Positions 6,515 to 10,852 of a stretch of DNA of 10,852 nt are shown here, piece after piece. A program made the position numbers and the translations under genes. The notes below the pieces were generated by a model. That model did not search any database. It was not told the origin of the DNA and saw nothing but the letters and a program-made list of their open reading frames with translations. The stretch is taken from contig DATBME010000103.1 in the NCBI GenBank assembly GCA_036555005.1, positions 1 to 10,852 on the forward strand. The letters are read 5' to 3'. Origin of the DNA: DASSCW01 sp036555005. GTDB taxonomy: Bacteria; Chloroflexota; Limnocylindria; QHBO01. How positions within the stretch are numbered: the stretch's first letter is position 1; each line of letters starts with the position of its first letter.

Positions 6515-6520
6515 AGTCTA
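6515..6520 (-). promoter_or_regulatory. Candidate -10 box of ndk
   Basis: TAGACT on the minus strand in the 49-bp gap between the TPR-like gene and ndk, 38 nt before the ATG. The heptamer TAGACTC recurs upstream of the 155-residue gene (9126-9132). No -35 match is visible. Confidence 0.3.
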
Positions 6521-6525
6521 GGCGG

Positions 6526-7293
6526 TCACGCTCCGGCGCGAGCGGCGCGGTCGTACGCATCCGACGCCTCCTGGCTGCGTCCGGCGGCGCGCAGCAGGTC
6601 CCCGTACAGGAGCAGCCGATCGGGCGGTGGCTGCGGACCCAGCGTCGGCTCGGCCAGGCCGACTCCCTCGCCCGCCACGCGCGGGTCCAGCCGCAGCGCG
6701 AGCCCAAGCTCGCGGTCACCCTCGTCGTCGCGGCCCGCGTTATAGGCGAGGCGCGCGGCCTCCAGCCGGGCGTGAGCGGCGGCGGTCCGCTCCGGCGAGG
6801 GCGGCGTGGCGGCGGTGGCCGACGACCCGCCGAAGGTCGACGTTGGGGGACGGCGCGGGGTCGGCCGCATCGAGGCCGGCACGGGCCACGGCAGCCGCGA
6901 CGGCACGCCGCCGCGCAGGCGCCAGGCCTCGTCGACGCCGACCGACTCGATCACGCGCTCCATCAGGGCCGTGGCGCGGTCCGGGTCGCCCGCCGCAGCC
7001 GTCGCCTCCGCCTCGACCAGCAGCACGATCGGCCGGCGCCGCTCGAGGCTGCCGGCCCGGATGGTGTCGATCACCGCGGCCCCGTCGAGCGGCCGTCCCT
7101 GGCGCCACAGCGCCTCGGCCAGCAGTGCGCGAGCGGCATCCAGCTCGTCCAGGCCGCGGGCGTCCTCGGCATCCAGCCGGGCGATGTGGCGGCGCAGGCT
7201 GCCCTCGGCCTGTCCGACGAGACCGGAGATCAGCTGGGCGCGCGCCAGCGACAGGTCGTCGGGGATCAGGTCGACGACGAACTCGTCCGACAT
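6526..7293 (-). CDS. TPR-like helical repeat protein, unknown role
   Basis: 255 residues, predicted soluble, with no signal peptide or membrane helix. Alpha-helical, Ala/Leu/Arg-rich stretches resemble degenerate tetratricopeptide repeats at about 13-40, 53-80, 87-116, 170-203 and 225-253. Typical TPR features such as 'A..L...G....A' are seen, for example 'LAYNAGRDDEGDRELGLAL' (182-200) and 'YGDLLRAAGRSQEASDAYD' (230-248). A Pro/Ser/Thr-rich linker at about 130-168 splits the repeats into two blocks. TPR proteins generally hold protein complexes together; no partner can be named here. The ATG at 7293 shares its A with the stop of the M16 gene (TGATG), which implies translational coupling and perhaps a shared task. 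Assignment to TPR is by pattern, not by search. Confidence 0.75.
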   Translation of the reverse strand: MSDEFVVDLIPDDLSLARAQLISGLVGQAEGSLRRHIARLDAEDARGLDELDAARALLAEALWRQGRPLDGAAVIDTIRAGSLERRRPIVLLVEAEATAAAGDPDRATALMERVIESVGVDEAWRLRGGVPSRLPWPVPASMRPTPRRPPTSTFGGSSATAATPPSPERTAAAHARLEAARLAYNAGRDDEGDRELGLALRLDPRVAGEGVGLAEPTLGPQPPPDRLLLYGDLLRAAGRSQEASDAYDRAARAGA

Positions 7294-8645
7294 CAGGCCC
7301 CGCCGGCGGTCAGCGCCTTCTCGAAGCGTGCCGCCGAGCGGTAGGGACCCAGCAACGCCAGACGCGCCTGGTCGGGGCGGGCGCAGCGGCGCGCCACGCG
7401 CAGCATGTCCTCCGGCGTGACCGCCTCCAGCCGCTCGACCACCTCCTCGACGGTCAGGATGCGCGGCAGCAGGCTCTCCCCGGTGCCGAGCCAGGCGGCG
7501 ACCGCCGACGTCTCCTCCATGCGCAGCTCGAGCCGGCCACGGGTGTAGGCGCGGGCCCGCTCCAGCTCGGCGGCACTGACGGGCTCCTGGACGACGCGCT
7601 CGAGCTGCTCCCGGATGGCCGCGATCACCGCGCCGGCCTGGTCCGGATCGAAGCCGGCATGCACGCCGAAAGTGCCGCAGTCTGAGTAAGTGGCGGCGAA
7701 AGTTGACACGTCGTACGCCAGCGAGCGCCGCTCGCGCAGCTCCAGGAAGAGGCGGCTGCTCATGCCGTCGCCCAGCACGGCGCCCAGCAGGTCCAGGGCC
7801 CAGCGGTCGGGGTCGTCACGCGCCACGCCCGGCATGCCCAGGCACAGGTTGCCCTGCGCCAGCCTGCGGTACGCCACGCGCACGGTGCCGGCCCGGGCCG
7901 GTGACGGGGCGGCCACGGTCAGCTGCGGTACGCGCCGCCGCGCGCCGTCCAGCCAGGGTGTCGGCTGATCGAACCAGGCCTCGGCGGTCCGGCGGACGGC
8001 CTCATGGGTGATGGCGCCGGCCGCCGCCAGCACCAGGTGCCGCGGCTGGTACCAGCGGCCCCAGTGGCCGATCACCCCCTCGTGCGTGGCGCGCCGCACC
8101 GAGCGCGGCGTGCCGGCGATCTCGCGACCCAGCGCGTGGCGGCCGAACAACGTCTCGTCGAAGAGGGTGAAGATGTGGTCGCCCGGCGAGTCCTCGTACA
8201 TCCGGATCTCGTCGACGATGACCGGCTTCTCGGCGGTCAGGTCGCGGTGGCGCAGCAGCGGGCGCAGCACCAGCTCGGAGACAACCTCCAGGCCCCGGTC
8301 CGAGGCGACGGCCGGGACCTTGGCGCTGTACACGGTGAGCTCGCGGTCGGTCGAGGCATTGACCGCCCCGCCGCAGCCCTCGACCGCCTCGGACAGCTCG
8401 CCCGGCTCCGGATAGCCGGCGGTGCCCTTGAAGACGAGGTGCTCGAGGAAGTGCGACAGGCCGGCGCGCGGGGCGTCCTCGTGCCGCGAACCGACGCCCA
8501 CGAACAGGCCGACCGCCACCGACCGGGCGGCCGGCATGTGGGTGGTGACGACCCTGAGCCCGTTGCGAAGGACGCTTCGCTCGATCGGCAGCGCGGAGCT
8601 TCGGCCGGAGCTTCGCCGCCTGGGCACCGCCAGGCCGGAGCTCAC
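7293..8645 (-). CDS. M16 family zinc metallopeptidase (processing-peptidase-like)
   Basis: Inverse-zincin peptidase related to mitochondrial processing peptidase beta and the bacterial PqqL/YmxG group. Counting from an upstream ATG at 8675, the zinc site HFLEH is at 75-79 and the third ligand is Glu156 in 'VIVDEIRMYEDSPGD', exactly 76 residues on, as the family requires. The inactive-like C-terminal M16 domain follows, with 'GDGMSSRLFLELRERRSLAYDV' features around 300-325. About 450 residues, the normal size for a two-domain bacterial M16 protein. I chose the GTG at 8645, one nt after the upstream TGA and with GAGG 9 nt before it. The ATG at 8675 would overlap the upstream gene by 29 nt and lacks an SD. 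It has no signal peptide, so it is likely cytosolic. Neighbours are the 155-residue gene upstream and the coupled TPR-like gene downstream. The substrate is unknown. Confidence 0.92.
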   Translation of the reverse strand: MSSGLAVPRRRSSGRSSALPIERSVLRNGLRVVTTHMPAARSVAVGLFVGVGSRHEDAPRAGLSHFLEHLVFKGTAGYPEPGELSEAVEGCGGAVNASTDRELTVYSAKVPAVASDRGLEVVSELVLRPLLRHRDLTAEKPVIVDEIRMYEDSPGDHIFTLFDETLFGRHALGREIAGTPRSVRRATHEGVIGHWGRWYQPRHLVLAAAGAITHEAVRRTAEAWFDQPTPWLDGARRRVPQLTVAAPSPARAGTVRVAYRRLAQGNLCLGMPGVARDDPDRWALDLLGAVLGDGMSSRLFLELRERRSLAYDVSTFAATYSDCGTFGVHAGFDPDQAGAVIAAIREQLERVVQEPVSAAELERARAYTRGRLELRMEETSAVAAWLGTGESLLPRILTVEEVVERLEAVTPEDMLRVARRCARPDQARLALLGPYRSAARFEKALTAGGA

Positions 8646-8646
8646 C

Positions 8647-9114
8647 TCACGCGTCCTCGTCCTCGTCAGCGGCATCCGACGACATCATCAGCTCCATCTG
8701 GATGAAGCGCAGGTCGCGCGCCAGCTCCTCCGCATTGCGTGGCAGCGGACGGCCGTTGCCGCTCTCGTCGTGGTCATCGGCGTGCGAGCCACCGGCGGCG
8801 AACTCGAGCACCACGCGCTCGGAGCCGATGACCAGCGTGTAGACCAGCAGCTGCTCGGAGGTGGTGTCGAACTGCAGGTAGTCGAACGAGTCGAGGTTGA
8901 GGCAGATCGACAGCGGCGTGAAGTAGCTGGCGATCTCCGGGTGGTCAACCACGATGCGCTCCACCCAGCCCGTCCCCGAGCTCGTCACCTGGGTGCCGCG
9001 GAAGTAGGTATAGGTGACGGTCTGCTTCAGCAGCGGGCGCAGGATGTTGTAGACATCGGTCTTGTTGGTGACGACGCCGGTGTTGATGTAGAGCTTGGCA
9101 CGCGCGTCGGTCAT
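8647..9114 (-). CDS. Conserved-looking protein of unknown function, 155 residues
   Basis: I do not recognise this family. The protein is predicted soluble, with no signal peptide or membrane helix. The first 107 residues look like a compact alpha/beta domain. It opens 'KLYINTGVVTNKTDVYNIL' and has strands near 33-45, 50-57, 67-74, 86-96 and 99-105. A low-complexity linker with a His/Asp cluster (SHADDHDES, 110-118) leads to an amphipathic helix (127-144) and a very acidic tail (DAADEDEDA). Coding character is good: the frame is closed, codon use matches the neighbours, and it fits the spacing of the leftward operon. ATG at 9114 has no SD but a TAGACT hexamer 12 nt upstream. It is the first gene before the M16 peptidase and diverges from coaX. 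A link to the peptidase is only a guess from position. Confidence 0.8.
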   Translation of the reverse strand: MTDARAKLYINTGVVTNKTDVYNILRPLLKQTVTYTYFRGTQVTSSGTGWVERIVVDHPEIASYFTPLSICLNLDSFDYLQFDTTSEQLLVYTLVIGSERVVLEFAAGGSHADDHDESGNGRPLPRNAEELARDLRFIQMELMMSSDAADEDEDA

Positions 9115-9126
9115 GGGTCGCGGGCG

Positions 9127-9132
9127 AGTCTA
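9127..9132 (-). promoter_or_regulatory. Candidate -10 box for the 155-residue gene / M16 operon
   Basis: TAGACT on the minus strand, 12 nt before the ATG at 9114, so the 5' leader would be about 5 nt. No SD is present. The -35 position falls in the dyad at 9147-9169. Confidence 0.35.
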
Positions 9133-9146
9133 CACCTGCTCTCATG

Positions 9147-9169
9147 GCGCCGGTGACGGCCACCGGCGC
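9147..9169. repeat. Perfect 9-bp inverted repeat between divergent genes
   Basis: GCGCCGGTG (9147-9155) and CACCGGCGC (9161-9169) around ACGGC. It lies between two divergent start codons, so it cannot be a terminator of either gene. It covers the expected -35 position of both promoter candidates, which suits an operator or a protein-binding site. Confidence 0.55.
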
Positions 9170-9185
9170 AGGCCAAAGTGGCTGT

Positions 9186-9191
9186 TACGAT
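9186..9191 (+). promoter_or_regulatory. Candidate -10 box of coaX
   Basis: TACGAT on the plus strand ends 7 nt before the GTG at 9199, which puts the predicted transcription start at the start codon itself. There is no SD. It supports 9199 over the upstream GTG at 9178. Confidence 0.4.
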
Positions 9192-9198
9192 TGCGCCC

Positions 9199-10041
9199 GT
9201 GACGCTCCTGGCGCTCGACATCGGCAATACCAGCCTGACGCTGGGCCTCTTTCGCGAGGCTGAGCTGGTCGGATCGTGGCGCGCCAGCACGCGGCCCGGC
9301 GCCACGCCCGACGAGGCAGCGGCGCTGGTGCGCGACATGCTCGCCCTCGACGCCCATCGGCTCGACCAACTGACGGCGGTGGGCATCGCGTCGGTGGTGC
9401 CACCCCTGACCGAGCGCTTCGTGGAGTTCGCCAGCGATCGGCTGGGGCTGGAGGCGATGGTGATCGATGCGGCCACCCTCGAGGGCATCCTGCCGATCGA
9501 GATCGATCGGCCGGCGGAGGCCGGCGCTGACCGGCTGTGCAACGCGCTGGCGGCCGGGATCGAGGTCGGCGGCCCGGCGATCGTCATCGACCTGGGCACC
9601 AGCACCAACTTCGACGTCATCGACGCCAGCGGCGCGTACGTGGGCGGCGCGATTGCCCCGGGCCTCGGCGTCTCGCTGGAGGCGCTGGTCGGGCGGGCCA
9701 GCAAGCTGCCGCGCATCGAGCTGCGGCGGCCGCAGCACGCCATCGGGGCCAACACCATCGATGCCATGCAGTCGGGGGCGGTGCTGGGGCACATCGGCCT
9801 GGTCTCCGGCCTGCTGACCGCGCTGCGCGGCGAGCTGATCGAACGCTCCCCCGCCGGCAGCCGCGTCACGGTGATCGCGACCGGCGGCTACACCCATGAG
9901 CCGTGGCTGAGCGACGTACCGGGCATCGACCGGCGCGAGCCCGATCTCACGCTGCGCGGCATCCGCTACGCCTGGGAGCGCATCCGGGCCGCACGCGACG
10001 CGCGCGAGCAAGGGGCCGGCGCCAGGGAGCAACCCGCGTGA
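9199..10041 (+). CDS. coaX: Type III pantothenate kinase
   Basis: Phosphorylates pantothenate with ATP, the first committed step of coenzyme A synthesis, in the cytosol. Type III enzymes belong to the ASKHA fold and resist CoA feedback, as known for the family. The 280 residues show the phosphate-1 motif LDIGNTSLTLG (6-16) and GADRLCNALA (109-118). The phosphate-2 motif DLGTSTNFDVI (131-141) follows, with 'GGAIAPGLGVSLEAL' (149-163) and 'IGANTIDAMQSGAVLG' (182-197), then an ATP-site ATGGYT (227-232). Length is slightly above the usual 255-260 because of an Arg/Ala-rich tail (262-280). Start GTG at 9199 places DIGNT at residues 7-11, as is normal. A GTG at 9178 would add seven residues and bury the -10 candidate. 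The stop overlaps the coaBC start, so the two enzymes are translationally coupled. Confidence 0.96.
   Translation: MTLLALDIGNTSLTLGLFREAELVGSWRASTRPGATPDEAAALVRDMLALDAHRLDQLTAVGIASVVPPLTERFVEFASDRLGLEAMVIDAATLEGILPIEIDRPAEAGADRLCNALAAGIEVGGPAIVIDLGTSTNFDVIDASGAYVGGAIAPGLGVSLEALVGRASKLPRIELRRPQHAIGANTIDAMQSGAVLGHIGLVSGLLTALRGELIERSPAGSRVTVIATGGYTHEPWLSDVPGIDRREPDLTLRGIRYAWERIRAARDAREQGAGAREQPA
10025..10029 (+). promoter_or_regulatory. Shine-Dalgarno of coaBC (decides the start)
   Basis: GGGAG, 8 nt before the GTG at 10038, inside the end of coaX. It favours the overlapping GTG over the ATG at 10059, which has GGAG only 2 nt away. Confidence 0.6.
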
Positions 10042-10852
10042 GCGAGACACGCGGAGCGATGGCCGGGCGGCGGATCGTGGTCGGCGTGACCGGCAGCATC
10101 GCCGCCTACAAGGCGGTGACCCTGGTGCGGCTGCTGGCCGAGCGTGGCGCCATCGTGGACGTGGCCATGACCCCGGCGGCCGCCCGGTTCGTGGCGCCGC
10201 TCACCTTCGCCTCGCTGACGCATCGACCCGTGGTCGATGACGTGATGGCCCTGGACGACGATCAGCAGATCGCACACGTGGAGCTCGCGGAAGGCGCGGA
10301 CGCGATCGTCATCGCGCCTGCCACGGCCAACGTGCTGGCCCAGCTGGCCGCCGGGCTGGTGAACGACTCGGTGACCGCCATCGCCTGCGCCAGTCGGGCC
10401 CCGGTGGTGCTGGCACCGGCCATGGATGCCGGCATGTGGACCCATCCGGCCACCCAGCGCAACGTCGAGACGCTGCGTGGCTTCGGGCACTACCTGGTCG
10501 AGCCTGAGGTCGGCGCGCTGGCCTCCGGCCTGACCGGCGTCGGGCGCCTGGCCGAGCCGGCCAGCATCGTGGAGGCGGTGGAGGGGCTGTTCGTGCGCGC
10601 CGGCGACCTGGAGGGGCTGCACGTGGTGGTCAGCGCGGGCGGGACGCGCGAACCACTGGACCCGGTCCGCTTCATCGGCAACCGCAGCAGCGGCAAGATG
10701 GGCTTCGCCGTCGCCGAAGCCGCCGCGCGCCACGGCGCCGAGGTGGTGCTGGTGGCCGGCCCGGTGTCGTTGCCCACGCCGGCCGGGGTCACCCGCATCG
10801 ACGTACGCAGCGCCGCGCAGATGCACGCCGCGGTGCTCGCCGCCTTGCCGGC
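10038..10852 (+). CDS. coaBC: Bifunctional phosphopantothenoylcysteine decarboxylase/phosphopantothenate-cysteine ligase, N-terminal part
   Basis: Makes 4'-phosphopantothenoylcysteine (CoaB, C-terminal) and decarboxylates it with FMN (CoaC, N-terminal), the second and third steps after CoaX in CoA synthesis. 271 residues are visible before the right edge; about 400 are usual. The flavoprotein half (about 11-185) has VGVTGSIAAYK (15-25), catalytic His80 in HVELA, and 'IAPATANVLAQLAAGLVND' (92-110). The PxMNxxMW motif appears as PAMDAGMW (127-134), with Asp130 in place of Asn. The usual active-site Cys of 'LACG' is Ser163 in LASG (161-164). The CoaB half starts near 193 with 'VVVSAGGTREPLDPVRFIGN' (196-215) and SSGKMG (217-222). 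The GTG at 10038 overlaps the coaX TGA by 4 nt (GTGA). The family is certain; the effect of the two substitutions is not. Confidence 0.95.
   Translation, partial: MSETRGAMAGRRIVVGVTGSIAAYKAVTLVRLLAERGAIVDVAMTPAAARFVAPLTFASLTHRPVVDDVMALDDDQQIAHVELAEGADAIVIAPATANVLAQLAAGLVNDSVTAIACASRAPVVLAPAMDAGMWTHPATQRNVETLRGFGHYLVEPEVGALASGLTGVGRLAEPASIVEAVEGLFVRAGDLEGLHVVVSAGGTREPLDPVRFIGNRSSGKMGFAVAEAAARHGAEVVLVAGPVSLPTPAGVTRIDVRSAAQMHAAVLAALP

Noticed and set aside
9179..9194. Sigma-54-like sequence before coaX (TGGC...TTGC).
   Set aside because: The GG to GC distance is 11 nt rather than 10, the -24 box is incomplete, and the predicted start would fall inside coaX.
9142..10050. A 302-codon minus-strand open frame opposite coaX, and another (9966-10826) opposite coaBC.
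   Set aside because: coaX and coaBC carry full family motifs on the plus strand. The antisense products are low-complexity Arg/His/Gln-rich and match no family that I know.
1..10852. Search for CRISPR arrays, insertion sequences, tRNAs and tandem repeats.
   Set aside because: I saw no regularly spaced repeats, transposase motifs, terminal inverted repeats or cloverleaf-like sequence. The window reads as a stable chromosomal core region.

Overview
This is a GC-rich (roughly 70% by eye), densely packed chromosomal window carrying ordinary bacterial housekeeping and regulatory genes. I see no mobile element, CRISPR array, tRNA or rRNA. The gene mix (H+-pumping pyrophosphatase, sigma-54, CoaX-type pantothenate kinase, M16 peptidase, Ig-like plus TolB-like surface protein), the many GTG starts and the protein style suggest a high-GC member of the Chloroflexota, perhaps the Limnocylindria/Ellin6529 side. 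That placement is an inference from protein style, not a search.

Layout. Positions 1-780 (-) hold the N-terminal 260 residues of a membrane pyrophosphatase (hppA), which runs off the left edge. Positions 951-3044 (-) encode a membrane-anchored protein with three Ig-like domains and a TolB-like propeller. It lies 6 nt downstream of rpoN (3051-4448, -), which encodes sigma-54. A histidine phosphatase (4508-5203, -) precedes rpoN. Signal peptidase I (lepB, 5308-6063, +) diverges from the phosphatase and collides tail to tail with ndk (6009-6476, -); their coding ends overlap by 55 bp. Upstream of ndk on the same strand are a TPR-like protein (6526-7293), an M16 zinc peptidase (7293-8645) and an unrecognised 155-residue protein (8647-9114), tightly packed like an operon. 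Divergent from that operon are coaX (9199-10041, +) and coaBC (10038 to the right edge, +), which encode the first and the second-plus-third steps of coenzyme A synthesis from pantothenate and overlap by 4 nt.

Most notable signals. (1) A near-consensus sigma-54 promoter with exact GG-N10-GC spacing sits immediately upstream of rpoN itself, superimposed on a perfect TATAAT, which suggests autoregulation of sigma-54. (2) The sigma-54 protein carries a four-cysteine zinc-ribbon-like motif between its N-terminal region I and the core-binding domain. (3) A perfect 9-bp dyad lies between the divergent coaX and 155-residue-protein genes, covering the place where both -35 elements would be. (4) Several first-in-operon genes lack a Shine-Dalgarno sequence and have a TANNNT hexamer 7-12 nt before the start codon, as expected of leaderless mRNAs. 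(5) A GC-rich hairpin just after the Ig/TolB gene carries in its loop the -35 of the likely hppA promoter.
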